Shown here piece after piece: positions 9,092 through 18,100 of a stretch of DNA of 64,000 bases. The DNA comes from Taibaiella soli. GTDB taxonomy: Bacteria > Bacteroidota > Bacteroidia > Chitinophagales > Chitinophagaceae. The notes under the pieces are model-generated. The model saw nothing but the letters and a program-made list of their open reading frames with translations, was not told the origin of the DNA and did not search any database. The stretch lies in assembly GCF_003236175.1 (NCBI RefSeq), contig NZ_QKTW01000027.1, forward strand, positions 63,600 through 127,599. The letters run 5' to 3'. A program made the position numbers and the translations under genes. Each line of letters starts with the position of its first letter. Within the stretch, counting starts at the first letter, position 1.

Positions 9092-9301
9092 ATGACACAA
9101 TCGCAAAGGGAAACAAACGATAAAAAACTTAAGAACAGCTATTTAGCAGTGATTGTCATATTTCTTATATGCCTTTTTAATGTCGCCGTTTTCCGTAGTG
9201 TACCCAACGCAAAGTTAATCGTTTGGGTATCTTCTGCCGGTGCCTTTATCAGTTTACTCGCATTGGTCCTGCTCTTCGGCCGATTGAAGAAAAACAAATA
9301 A
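9092..9301 (+). CDS. Small two-helix membrane protein, unknown function
   Basis: 69-residue protein with a polar N-terminus (MTQSQRETNDKKLKN), two predicted transmembrane helices (about residues 17-35 and 41-62) and a basic tail RLKKNK. It is divergent from nusB, with 70 bp between the NusB-side promoter box and its start. I do not recognise a family. Codon use and membrane topology look normal, so it is probably real. Function unknown. Confidence 0.6.
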   Translation: MTQSQRETNDKKLKNSYLAVIVIFLICLFNVAVFRSVPNAKLIVWVSSAGAFISLLALVLLFGRLKKNK

Positions 9302-9367
9302 GCACAAGAATTACACGTTTTAAGCCGCTTGCGAATATACATTACTAACTAAAACTCCACCAATCAA

Positions 9368-9883
9368 CTATTCTGCCACATTTTTGACAATTCGCTGTTT
9401 GGCGAGTTTTGACAGAATAACGCTTGCTTCCTGAGCTTTTTGGGTGCCCAGCAGTAATTTCTTTTCGTCTTTACCAATTATTTGAATGCCCATTTTGCCG
9501 GAAACACACAGTGCGCGGCCTTTTCTTTTGCCCATGGAATAGCGGATGCCCCAACCACCATATTCCAGTATTGCGTTGTATTCACGTACGTAGACGTTCT
9601 CTACCTGCGACCAGAGCATTTTCTTTTTACCAACCAGCGGGAAAAAGCTGAACGTAATGCCTTCTTCATCAATTTCTACGTCCATCCGGGCCGAATACAT
9701 TAGTAATATACCGCCCAGTGTCGTGATAATAAGTATAATGGAAACCCACATCGGCATTGGTTGCTTACCTGGCTGTGCGCCGGTAATTATGTGCGAATAC
9801 ACAGGCCACAAAAGGCCTAATGCTATAAACATGATAATGAGCCAAAGCCAGGGCTGACGGAATTTCTGAGTCTCGCGGAACAT
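9368..9883 (-). CDS. Membrane protein with PH-like C-terminal domain, unknown function
   Basis: 171 residues. Two transmembrane helices come first (about 12-32 and 44-63). Then follows a soluble part with the pattern MDVEIDEEGITFSFFPL...W..VENVYVREY, resembling the beta-rich bacterial PH-like domains found after two-helix membrane anchors. The resemblance is by pattern only. No operon partner: the downstream gene is convergent and the upstream gap holds a candidate small RNA on the other strand. Confidence 0.65.
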   Translation of the reverse strand: MFRETQKFRQPWLWLIIMFIALGLLWPVYSHIITGAQPGKQPMPMWVSIILIITTLGGILLMYSARMDVEIDEEGITFSFFPLVGKKKMLWSQVENVYVREYNAILEYGGWGIRYSMGKRKGRALCVSGKMGIQIIGKDEKKLLLGTQKAQEASVILSKLAKQRIVKNVAE

Positions 9884-9937
9884 ATTTTACTTGAAATCTG
9901 CTGCAAATCTGCAAAAAATTATGGTAATTTCGCACCG

Positions 9938-10016
9938 GTGCCAAACCTCGAGATGACAATGATAATTCCGTATCTTATTGTCACATAGCCTCAAGCGTAA
10001 GTTTGAGGCTTTTTTA
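9938..10016 (+). ncRNA. Candidate small RNA with its own terminator
   Basis: The intergenic stretch carries a promoter-like TAATTTCG (9925-9932, one mismatch to TAnnTTTG). It then has a TGACAAT/ATTGTCA hairpin, and a clear plus-strand terminator (AGCCTCAA/TTGAGGCT plus T6). No plus-strand gene lies upstream within 600 bp to use that terminator and no open frame fits. A transcript of about 75-80 nt is inferred; no known RNA family was recognised. Confidence 0.4.
9987..10015 (+). terminator. Rho-independent terminator of candidate sRNA
   Basis: Stem AGCCTCAA (9987-9994) / TTGAGGCT (10003-10010) followed by T-rich TTTTTATTTT on the plus strand only, so it acts in the plus direction. Confidence 0.75.
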
Positions 10017-10113
10017 TTTTAAGTCAAAAACAAATACTGACGGCATCTCTCTCGTTATGTGGTTTGAGAAAACCTACTCTTTGGGGGTATTTTTGACTTT
10101 TTAATTTTGACTT

Positions 10114-11196
10114 TTAATTTATAAATCGAAGATAAGATTCCGTTTGCGCTTCCAGCGACCATTTTGGCTGCTGATACATTTGTGGTTTTAGTTTTTCTAT
10201 CGCCTCCGGCAAATGTTGCAGCACATTTGAAAAGTGCTCCAGAGAATAGAAAACAGCGTTTTCCTGAAAATCCTGGTATTCCTTAAAGTCTTCCAACATC
10301 AGCAAGGGCTTTTTGTAAGCAAACGCCATATTATATGCACCACTGATCTGGTAAATTTTGTATTTCATAAAGCCATCGTTGCCCGGATGGATCAATGGTG
10401 CCACAATATCACAGACTTTCAGATAGGCATGAAAAAGTGCATTGTCCACAAAACTGTCCCAGAAAATAAAATAACGTTCTACGTCCAGTTCTTTCGCAAG
10501 TGCTTTCAGTTCGTCGCCATTAGCGTGTTTATGTTTGCTATTTCCAAGCAATAGAAATCGATAATTCGGTTTTTCGGCTAATGCGGCAAAAGTGCGGATT
10601 AGCGTTTCATAATCGCGTCGTTTATTTTCTACCTGACCAGGAATCGCAATCCAGCATTGATCTTTCGGTTTTTCAATGGCAGGTGCGCCGGCAAATTCCG
10701 GAAAGAAAATAGAGTAGTAGCTTTTAAAACGGATGCCATGATTCGGAACCAGCTTCAGGTTATCGACCAGATAATCGTTCAGCAAAAACTGGCGGCGCAC
10801 GCGCGTGCTCATGATGCGTTGCGTAAGGCTGCCTTTGAGTTTATTAATGCCGTGCAGAGTTCCGGCAAAAACGGTTTTCTTCGGAAACGGCAACATCGTA
10901 AAATCTCGGATGGTGCGGCCGTGCAACGAATTGAGAACGACTGTACCGATCTGGTTGCCGGCGATATGATTACGGATTTTCCAGAGCAGTTTCAGCTTCT
11001 GTAAGTGCGACTGATGATCAAAAGGAAAGAAAAGCACTTCATCGGCGATACCAAAATCAGCTACCTGTTTGCGCAGATTTTCCGAACAGATAAGGGTAAC
11101 GTGATAATTTCCCCGTTTTAAAAACAAAAGCTGGCTGTACAAACATTCATCGTGTGAGCCGTCTATTTCTATTAAAGCCGCCTTGTTGTGAGTCAT
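10114..11196 (-). CDS. GT-B-type glycosyltransferase-like protein
   Basis: 360 aa. Alternating beta/alpha N-terminal domain (KAALIEIDGSHDECLYSQLLFL, then YHVTLICSE). The C-terminal half has CWIAIPGQVENKRRDYETLIRTFA, YRFLLLGNSK and a helix-rich end, the layout of GT-B glycosyltransferases of the GT4 kind. The donor-binding Glu motif is not obvious, so donor and acceptor cannot be stated. Start at the ATG at 11196; a TTG 15 nt upstream is also in frame. It is divergent from the LTA-synthase-like gene, which also acts in envelope glycan or glycolipid work. Confidence 0.7.
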   Translation of the reverse strand: MTHNKAALIEIDGSHDECLYSQLLFLKRGNYHVTLICSENLRKQVADFGIADEVLFFPFDHQSHLQKLKLLWKIRNHIAGNQIGTVVLNSLHGRTIRDFTMLPFPKKTVFAGTLHGINKLKGSLTQRIMSTRVRRQFLLNDYLVDNLKLVPNHGIRFKSYYSIFFPEFAGAPAIEKPKDQCWIAIPGQVENKRRDYETLIRTFAALAEKPNYRFLLLGNSKHKHANGDELKALAKELDVERYFIFWDSFVDNALFHAYLKVCDIVAPLIHPGNDGFMKYKIYQISGAYNMAFAYKKPLLMLEDFKEYQDFQENAVFYSLEHFSNVLQHLPEAIEKLKPQMYQQPKWSLEAQTESYLRFIN

Positions 11197-11299
11197 CTGC
11201 CAAAAGTACAAGTCCGTTGAAAAATATCAAAGAACCGTTAAGAATGATGAAGCTCACCTTTTTACGGCAGAATTAAACTAGTATGACTTAATAATAAAT

Positions 11300-11307
11300 T
11301 AACTTTG
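11300..11307 (+). promoter_or_regulatory. -7 promoter box for the sulfatase gene
   Basis: TAACTTTG fits the TAnnTTTG consensus, ending 16 nt before the ATG at 11324. No good -33 box is seen. Confidence 0.5.
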
Positions 11308-11323
11308 GCGCAAAATTTAAATA

Positions 11324-13297
11324 ATGTCTTATACACAAAAAGCCTGGCAAAATCTCAAAAGTCTCTTCCAGGTTTATTTGTTGGGAATAATATTTTTCGC
11401 TGCTTTCCGCCTGTTGTTGGTTTTGTTGAATATTTCGGAACTGCAATACATTACCAAGAATAAATGGTTCTTGCTGGGCGAAGCCTTTGGCATGGGTATC
11501 CGGTTTGACACTGTGATTGCCTGCTATATTATGGCCATTCCGGTTTTTCTGACCACTGTATTCTTCTTACTTAAACGGTTTCCGCTTTTTGTGCTCCGGC
11601 TTATTTATTTTTTTATCGGCCTGCTTTTCATCAGCGCTTTTGTAATCTGCTGTTTCGATATTCCGTTTTTCAATCATTTCTTTAGCCGTCTCAATAATAC
11701 CATTTTCAACTGGAATGGTCATGCGGCCTGGGGCATTAAAATGATCTTTCAGGATCCCAAATATTTTGGCTTCTTTTTCGTGCTTGGCGGCTTCAGCGCC
11801 ATTTTTCTCTATTTTCTGAGAAGAATCCGTAAACAACATCAGTTAGCGTTACCGACACTGGCTGATGAAATGAAAAAGAAACAATATTTTGTGTTCGGGC
11901 CTTCTATTCTGCTGTTATTTGGTTTTGTGTTTTTAGGTATTCGTGGCCGTGCAGAAGAAAAATCTCCCATTATTCCGGGCACCGCTTATTTTTCCGATTA
12001 TCCTTTTATCAATCAGCTGGGGCTGAATCCTGTTTTTACACTCATGCGCAGCTGGCTGGATAGCCAGAATCCGGAGAATAAAGAATTGCATTGGCTTAAA
12101 GATGGCGATGCATTGACCACTATGCATCAGTTGTTGGGTGGTGATCCGATGTTACAGTATGTTTCGCCGATTGCGCGTATGCAGCACACTGATCCTGTTT
12201 TTAAAGGACGCAATGTTGTTGTGGTGATTATGGAAAGTATGTCGGCAGCAAAAATGGGCCGTTTCGGAAATCCTGATAACATGACACCATTCCTCGATAG
12301 TCTCGCTACGCAATGCTGGTCTTTCGATAGCGTTTTCAGTGCAGGCATGCATACTTATAATGGCATTTATACTACCTTATTTGCTCATCCGGCTTTGATG
12401 AAAAAACATACGATGGATCATGTGACTGTCCCGCGTATGGCTGGTTTTCCAAATACGTTGAATAAGCTGGGTTATCAAACAAACTTCTTTACAACGCATG
12501 ATGAACTGTTTGATAATATGTCGGGCTTTATGCTGGCAAATGAAGTAAAAACGGTATTTGGTCAAAAAGATTATCCATCTGCAGAGGTAAGAAGCACACT
12601 TGGCGTTACCGACGAGTACTTGTTTAAATATGCAGTGCCGAAGTTGAGTGATCAGGCCGCCAAAGGTCCTTTCTTCGCCGCTTTGATGACCGCTTCCGAT
12701 CATGATCCGTTTGTGGTGCCCACTGATCAGGGATTTACGCCGCACAATAAAGAGAAGTCTAAGCAGATCGTAGAATATGCCGACTGGTCAATCCGGAAGT
12801 TTATAGAATTCGCCTCAAAAGAGCCGTGGTACAATAATACAGTTTTTGTTTTCGTCGCAGATCATGGTGGCTATATTGGTCCGAACGCATATGATGTGGC
12901 ATTTAGTTATCATCATATTCCGTTCCTGGTATTTGCGCCGGGCGCGAATGGTACGCAGCCGCGCGCGATCAAAACACTGGGTCTTCAGACCGATGTTTTC
13001 CCGACAGTAGCAAGTCAGGTAATTCCGGATTTTATCAATAATACATTTGGTATTAATCTGCTTCAGGATAAACGTCCGTATATCGTATTTTCTTCGGACG
13101 AAAAGCTTTCCTGTATGAATGACAGCCTCCTTTACATCTATCGCGAAGATGCTAACGAAGGACTGTACCGCTATCGTAATAATGACGTGAAAGATATCAG
13201 CGCGCAATATCCGAAGCTGACGGACAGTATGCGCCACGTAGCGTTTGCATGGCTGCAGACTTCGCAATGGATGATCAATAACGGGAAAACCAAATAG
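11324..13297 (+). CDS. LTA synthase-like membrane sulfatase / phosphoglycerol transferase
   Basis: 657-aa integral membrane enzyme of the alkaline phosphatase superfamily. Four to five transmembrane helices occupy the first ~210 residues, then an extracytoplasmic sulfatase-type domain. It begins NVVVVIMESMSAAKMG (metal-binding Glu), with SAGMHTYNGIYTTLFA around the expected Thr nucleophile, and FVADHGG (metal-binding Asp-His) near residue 510. Homologues transfer phosphoglycerol or phosphoethanolamine to glycolipids or glycans. In a Gram-negative organism without teichoic acid the substrate is probably an envelope glycan; this is inference. It is followed by a terminator and then the GH18-deacetylase-GT2 fusion. 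Confidence 0.88.
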   Translation: MSYTQKAWQNLKSLFQVYLLGIIFFAAFRLLLVLLNISELQYITKNKWFLLGEAFGMGIRFDTVIACYIMAIPVFLTTVFFLLKRFPLFVLRLIYFFIGLLFISAFVICCFDIPFFNHFFSRLNNTIFNWNGHAAWGIKMIFQDPKYFGFFFVLGGFSAIFLYFLRRIRKQHQLALPTLADEMKKKQYFVFGPSILLLFGFVFLGIRGRAEEKSPIIPGTAYFSDYPFINQLGLNPVFTLMRSWLDSQNPENKELHWLKDGDALTTMHQLLGGDPMLQYVSPIARMQHTDPVFKGRNVVVVIMESMSAAKMGRFGNPDNMTPFLDSLATQCWSFDSVFSAGMHTYNGIYTTLFAHPALMKKHTMDHVTVPRMAGFPNTLNKLGYQTNFFTTHDELFDNMSGFMLANEVKTVFGQKDYPSAEVRSTLGVTDEYLFKYAVPKLSDQAAKGPFFAALMTASDHDPFVVPTDQGFTPHNKEKSKQIVEYADWSIRKFIEFASKEPWYNNTVFVFVADHGGYIGPNAYDVAFSYHHIPFLVFAPGANGTQPRAIKTLGLQTDVFPTVASQVIPDFINNTFGINLLQDKRPYIVFSSDEKLSCMNDSLLYIYREDANEGLYRYRNNDVKDISAQYPKLTDSMRHVAFAWLQTSQWMINNGKTK

Positions 13298-13325
13298 CCT
13301 AAAAGATTAATATATTAAAAAGTTA

Positions 13326-13358
13326 AAATGGCGCGAATTTTTGATTCGCGCCGTTTTA
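13326..13358 (+). terminator. Rho-independent terminator
   Basis: Stem GGCGCGAAT/ATTCGCGCC (13330-13338, 13344-13352), loop TTTTG, A-run before and GTTTTATTT after; 28 bp past the sulfatase stop. Confidence 0.85.
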
Positions 13359-13416
13359 TTTCCGGCCTTTGTGGAAAAGGCTTTTGGCCTTTAGTTTTAA
13401 GCCTTATGCTTTGTGC

Positions 13417-13446
13417 TTTGCGCTTATAAGTTTTAATCTAATTTTG
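13417..13446 (+). promoter_or_regulatory. Bacteroidota promoter, probably leaderless
   Basis: TTTG (13417-13420), 18-nt spacer, TAATTTTG (13439-13446), then four bases and the ATG at 13451. Initiation ~5-7 nt after the -7 box would fall on or beside the start codon. Confidence 0.65.
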
Positions 13447-13450
13447 TGCC

Positions 13451-16400
13451 ATGCAATCCGGCAAGCACCAGGTTTTTCAAACACAATCTCCCACGCGTTG
13501 GCAAAGATTTAAGTGGACATTTCGTATCGTAGGTTTTATTGTCATTTTGTTATGTGCCATTCTTGCGGTGGCGCTGGTGAAAGTGTACAATCCTTCACTG
13601 CCGCAGTTGAAGGAGCAGGGAGAGCAATACAAAGCCATTCTTCAGCCGGATAAATATGCGCTGATCAAAGAAAATAAGATCAACAAAGAATATCGTGGTT
13701 TCCGCAAATACATCAATGCAAAGTGGACACGTGGTAAAAACATAAAATACGTTTCAAAGGCGGATAGTATGCATGCTATTGGTGCGCCGATACGTGCGGC
13801 GTTTTATGTGGCGTGGGATGCACAATCTTATTTTTCGCTGCGCAATAACATTTCCAAGCTCAATATGATCCTGCCGGAATGGTTCTTTATCGATCCGGTG
13901 GCTGATACATTAAAGACCAATATGGATCAGCGCGCATTGTTCCTGGTAAAAATGTCGGGTGTAAGAGTGGTGCCGGTGCTTTCCAATTTCTATCATGATA
14001 ATTTCAACGGCGAGTCTATTCACCGCATTATGACTACGCCTGCTAAAAAAGAGCGGCTGATCAACGATCTGGTGCGCACGTTGAAACGCTACAAATTTTC
14101 CGGAATCAATATCGATTTCGAAGAGTTAAAAGAGGAAACCGACGAAGCAGTTATCGCATTTATGCGCGATGTATACACGCGTTTGCATGCGGAAAACTTA
14201 CTGGTTACGCAAGACGTTTCACCATTCAATGACGATTATAATTATAAAGAGCTGGTCAAATACAATGATTATATCTTTTTGATGGGTTATGATCAGCATA
14301 ACAATGGCACCAAGGCAGGACCGATTAGTTCGCAGAAATGGGTGGAGGCTGCAGTTGATGAAGCAACCAAACACGTGCCGCAAGACAAGCTGATTCTTTG
14401 TATGGCTTGTTATGGTTATGACTGGCCGAGAAATTCGCAGGGTAGAGATTTAACTTATGAGGAAGCGCTTTCAGTCGCAGAACATTCCGGAGCGAAGGTT
14501 GATTTTGATAATGATACCTACAATCTGAAATACACTTATAAAGATGATAATGGCATAGACCATGATGTTCATTTTACCGATGCCGCAACCAATTTCAATA
14601 CGATGCGCTTTGCCGTTGAATACGGACTGGCAGGCGTTTCGATCTGGCGTTTAGGTGCGGAAGATTCACGTTTGTGGTGGTTTTACAATAAAGATTTAAG
14701 TAAAAAATCGCTAACGACTTTCGACTTTAACCTGATGAACCGCGTGAAGGCCAGCAATGACGTGGACTATATTGGCGAAGGTGAGGTTCTGGATGTTTTG
14801 AGCACTCCGAAAGATGGTAGTATCAGCATGGAAATTGATTCTTCAGAACAACTGATCAGTGAGGAGCATTACGAGAGTCTGCCGTCTATGTTTGTTGTAA
14901 AGAAATACGGTAATGCAAAAAAGAAAATTGTATTGTCTTTTGATGACGGACCTGATCCTCTTTACACGCCTCAAGTGTTGGACATTCTGAAAAAGGAAAA
15001 GGTGCCTGCTGTATTTTTTCTGGTGGGTATCAATGCGGAAAATAATATTCCGTTGGTAAAACGTATTTACCGGGAAGGTTATGAAATCGGCAGTCACTCG
15101 TTTACCCATCCCAACATGGCTGAGATCAGTCACAGGCGGGCTGTATTGGAATTGAACGCAACCAGGCTGCTGATAGAATGTATTACCGGGCATTCGACGG
15201 TAATGTTCCGGGCACCGTACAATGCAGACTCGGAGCCCGAAACCATGGAGGAACTTCTGCCGGTGGCACTGGCCAAGCAATATAATTATCTGACCATTGG
15301 TGAATCCATTGATCCGAATGATTGGGAACCCGATGTTTCAGCCGATTCTATTTATAGCCGTGTGTTGCAACAGCAGGATGAAGGCAATATTATTTTGTTG
15401 CACGACGCAGGCGGCGACCGCAGTGCGACTGTAAAAGCATTGCCGCGCCTCATTAAATATTTCAAAAGCCAGGGCTATCAGTTCACAACGATTGCTGATC
15501 TGGTAGGAAAAAAGAAAGATGAATTGATGCCGCCAGTTCCGAGAAGCAGTGGTTACTATTTTGTACAATTCAATTACTATATCGCGGCCATAGGTTACTG
15601 GGGCGGCCGTATCATTTTTGCCACATTCCTGGTTTGTATTGTGCTGGCGATGTTGCGTACTCTTTTTATGGCAGTGCTGGCTTCATTAGAACACAGAAGA
15701 GAAAAGAAAGAAAACCTGCCGTATCTCGCAGATAGTCCGCTGGTGAGTATCATCGTTCCTGCATATAATGAAGAAGTCAATGCGGTTCGCTCAGTGCAAA
15801 ATCTGCTGAAAAGCGACTATCCGAACTTCAATATCATTTTTGTGGACGACGGAAGCAAAGATGATACCTATGCACGTGTACACGCAGCTTTTGAAAATGA
15901 TAACCGTGTAAAAGTATTTACCAAAGTAAACGGAGGTAAAGCATCGGCACTCAATTTTGGAATTTTACAGGCCGAGGCGGAATATGTGATCTGTATTGAT
16001 GCTGATACGCATTTACCTGCCGACGCATTGAAAGAACTCATGAAGCATTTTGCAAATGAGGACGTAGGTGCGGTAGCGGGCAACGTAAAAGTGGGTAACG
16101 AAGTAAACATGCTCACGCGTTGGCAAAGTATCGAGTATATCACCAGTCAGAATTTCGACCGTAAGGCATTTGCTTATATTAATGCGATTACCGTGGTGCC
16201 GGGTGCAATCGGTGCATTCCGCAAGGAAGCAATTGAAGATGCAGGCGGGTTTACCAGCGACACCTTTGCCGAAGACTGTGATCTTACGATCCGGATTTTG
16301 CGCAGCGGTTATATTATTAAAAACGACAACAAAGCACTGGCATTAACTGAGGTTCCGGAAACGCGTAAAATGTTCCTGAAACAACGTTTCCGCTGGACAT

Positions 16401-16807
16401 TCGGCGTGATGCAGGCATTTTGGAAAAACCGCGATGCGTTATTTAACTCAGCCTATAAAAGTCTGGGTTGGGTGGCATTGCCTAATATCCTGATTTTCCA
16501 GATTTTGATTCCGATGCTGGCACCGCTGGCAGAAGTATTTATGATCATCGGTATTTTAACAGGAAATGGTCTTCAGATACTGGAATATTACGCGATCTTT
16601 ATGTTGGTAGACATTGCAGTAGCGGTCGTCGCTTTTATGTTTGAACGGGAAAAGATCCATAAATTATTATGGCTGATTCCACAACGTATCGCGTATCGCT
16701 GGCTGATGCTTTATGTATTGTTTAAAGCTGTTCGTCGTGCGATAAAAGGTGAACTGCAAAGCTGGGGTGTATTGAAACGCACAGGAAATGTGGCATTGAC
16801 TGACTAA
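13451..16807 (+). CDS. Three-domain GH18 / polysaccharide deacetylase / GT2 membrane protein
   Basis: 1118 aa joining three glycan activities. A transmembrane helix (about 25-46) is followed by a GH18 chitinase-like domain (about 100-430; FSGINIDFEEL with the catalytic Glu near 223). Next is a NodB-type deacetylase (about 490-690; LSFDDGPDP, GSHSFTHPNM, LLHDAGG), then a transmembrane helix (~715-740). A processive GT2 synthase ends the protein (about 760-1000; IIVPAYNEE, FVDDGS, CIDADTHL, EDCDLTIR, QRFRWTFG) with C-terminal membrane helices. The GT2 part resembles PgaC and hyaluronan/chitin synthases. Synthesis, deacetylation and trimming of an N-acetylglucosamine-type exopolymer by one protein is the natural inference. 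The first Asp of the GH18 signature is Ser here. Confidence 0.9.
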   Translation: MQSGKHQVFQTQSPTRWQRFKWTFRIVGFIVILLCAILAVALVKVYNPSLPQLKEQGEQYKAILQPDKYALIKENKINKEYRGFRKYINAKWTRGKNIKYVSKADSMHAIGAPIRAAFYVAWDAQSYFSLRNNISKLNMILPEWFFIDPVADTLKTNMDQRALFLVKMSGVRVVPVLSNFYHDNFNGESIHRIMTTPAKKERLINDLVRTLKRYKFSGINIDFEELKEETDEAVIAFMRDVYTRLHAENLLVTQDVSPFNDDYNYKELVKYNDYIFLMGYDQHNNGTKAGPISSQKWVEAAVDEATKHVPQDKLILCMACYGYDWPRNSQGRDLTYEEALSVAEHSGAKVDFDNDTYNLKYTYKDDNGIDHDVHFTDAATNFNTMRFAVEYGLAGVSIWRLGAEDSRLWWFYNKDLSKKSLTTFDFNLMNRVKASNDVDYIGEGEVLDVLSTPKDGSISMEIDSSEQLISEEHYESLPSMFVVKKYGNAKKKIVLSFDDGPDPLYTPQVLDILKKEKVPAVFFLVGINAENNIPLVKRIYREGYEIGSHSFTHPNMAEISHRRAVLELNATRLLIECITGHSTVMFRAPYNADSEPETMEELLPVALAKQYNYLTIGESIDPNDWEPDVSADSIYSRVLQQQDEGNIILLHDAGGDRSATVKALPRLIKYFKSQGYQFTTIADLVGKKKDELMPPVPRSSGYYFVQFNYYIAAIGYWGGRIIFATFLVCIVLAMLRTLFMAVLASLEHRREKKENLPYLADSPLVSIIVPAYNEEVNAVRSVQNLLKSDYPNFNIIFVDDGSKDDTYARVHAAFENDNRVKVFTKVNGGKASALNFGILQAEAEYVICIDADTHLPADALKELMKHFANEDVGAVAGNVKVGNEVNMLTRWQSIEYITSQNFDRKAFAYINAITVVPGAIGAFRKEAIEDAGGFTSDTFAEDCDLTIRILRSGYIIKNDNKALALTEVPETRKMFLKQRFRWTFGVMQAFWKNRDALFNSAYKSLGWVALPNILIFQILIPMLAPLAEVFMIIGILTGNGLQILEYYAIFMLVDIAVAVVAFMFEREKIHKLLWLIPQRIAYRWLMLYVLFKAVRRAIKGELQSWGVLKRTGNVALTD

Positions 16808-16848
16808 GGGCTTGTTCAGGTATTGGACAGGCTCCAAAACCAACAACT

Positions 16849-17157
16849 ATGAGCAAATCAATTTTCATCGTCAAGATTACGTATGTAAGACCAACCGAAG
16901 AGATAGATGCCTTGCTGGAATCACATGGAAAATTTCTGGAAAAGCATTTTCATACAGGAAGATTTATCAGCGCGGGCCGGCAGTTGCCAAGAACGGGCGG
17001 TATTATTCTCTGTCATGGTGCCGATAAGCTGGAGGTTGCCCAATTACTTACAGAAGATCCGTTTTATGTGAATAAAGTAGCCGATTACGATATTATTGAA
17101 TTTACGGCTTCTAAAGCATCCAACGACTTCCGGACATTGCTTGATAATTTAGGATAA
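16849..17157 (+). CDS. YciI-family protein
   Basis: 102-aa dimeric alpha/beta-barrel-type small protein. IFIVKITYVRPTEEIDALLESHGKFLEKHFHTGRF shows the usual His-containing loop after strand one. GGIILCHG and the DPFYVNKVADYDIIEF ending also match the family. YciI proteins have a conserved His-Asp pair and are proposed small enzymes with no settled substrate. It lies 41 bp after the fusion glycosyltransferase and 13 bp before the MiaE-like gene, so likely cotranscribed. Confidence 0.82.
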   Translation: MSKSIFIVKITYVRPTEEIDALLESHGKFLEKHFHTGRFISAGRQLPRTGGIILCHGADKLEVAQLLTEDPFYVNKVADYDIIEFTASKASNDFRTLLDNLG

Positions 17158-17170
17158 GGAATAAACATAA

Positions 17171-17773
17171 ATGAGTACTGCAGAAAATTCTATTCTCGGT
17201 CTGAAAATGCCTACCGATCCACGCTGGGTAGATCTGGCCTCTATCTCGTTAGAAGAAGTATTGACCGACCATGCGTTTTGTGAACAGAAAGCGGCGACGC
17301 AATGTATTTCGCTAATTCAGCGCTATCCGGAAAAAATTGAACTGGTAAATGCACTGGCGCCGATTGTCACTGAAGAGTGGGGGCATTTCAGAATGGTTTG
17401 GGCGGAAATGAAAAAACGTGGTTTTACTTTGGGCAAACAGCGTAAAGATGATTATGTGAATCTGCTGTTGCAAAACGAACCGAAAGGAATTCCCGGCGAG
17501 GATAAACTCTTGCATAAACTGATGATTTGTGCGTTGATTGAAGCACGAAGCTGCGAACGTTTTCGTTTGCTTTCCGAAAATCTGGAAGAAGAGGCACTGC
17601 GCAAATTCTATTATAAATTCATGATCTCCGAAGCAGGTCATTACCGTTTGTTTATTGATCTCGCTTCGCAATATTATGACGCGGTGAAAGTGCGCGCTGC
17701 CTGGCAGCAATGGTTGCAGATCGAAGAAAAAGTGCTGCAGGAATTAGTGCCGAGGGGAGACAGAATGCATTAA
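17171..17773 (+). CDS. miaE: tRNA-(ms2io6A)-hydroxylase-like diiron protein (MiaE family)
   Basis: Carboxylate-bridged diiron enzyme fold. In MiaE it hydroxylates the isopentenyl group of 2-methylthio-N6-isopentenyladenosine-37 of tRNA. The start of the protein (DPRWVDLASISLEEVLTDHA) and the iron-ligand motifs fit: EQKAA, EEWGHFRMVW (ExxH), EARSCERF and EAGHYRLF (ExxH). 200 aa is the normal length. 13 bp after the YciI gene. The family assignment is strong; tRNA activity depends on the host also carrying MiaA and MiaB. Confidence 0.9.
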   Translation: MSTAENSILGLKMPTDPRWVDLASISLEEVLTDHAFCEQKAATQCISLIQRYPEKIELVNALAPIVTEEWGHFRMVWAEMKKRGFTLGKQRKDDYVNLLLQNEPKGIPGEDKLLHKLMICALIEARSCERFRLLSENLEEEALRKFYYKFMISEAGHYRLFIDLASQYYDAVKVRAAWQQWLQIEEKVLQELVPRGDRMH

Positions 17774-18100
17774 AAAATCAAAAGTCAAAAAACTCAAAGA
17801 CGAAGGTTTTTTCTGGCGCTTGTCACCCCGAGCGGAGCCGAAGGGTAAAAACCTCAAACATAGCACTTACCACTTAAAACATAGAACTCTTTCCATAGAC
17901 CATATATCCAAAGTTTTCCGGGAGCCGATTGTTGTGTTGCACAACGAAGATTAATACTCCCGGAATGTTTCGTTTGTAAACTAATTTTTAATGTTTCATA
18001 GGCTATATCCAATCGACAATGGGCTGACCTTAAAATAATTAAAAAATCGTACCTTGTTTTTTAAACGCGATCATTGTTTTAAGTCTTATAACTGTCTATT
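17774..18100. other. Intergenic region with hairpins
   Basis: 327 bp without a gene. It holds half of a REP-like motif (CCCGAGCGGAGCCGAAGGG near 17826-17844). It also holds a nested inverted repeat, TTCCGGGAG (17916-17924) / CTCCCGGAA (17957-17965), enclosing GTTGTG/CACAAC (17931-17936 / 17940-17945). The nested hairpin may end the preceding operon, but its T-tail is weak. Confidence 0.5.

Noticed and set aside
16812-17027. 71-codon frame overlapping the YciI gene
   Set aside because: Out-of-frame shadow of the YciI coding sequence.
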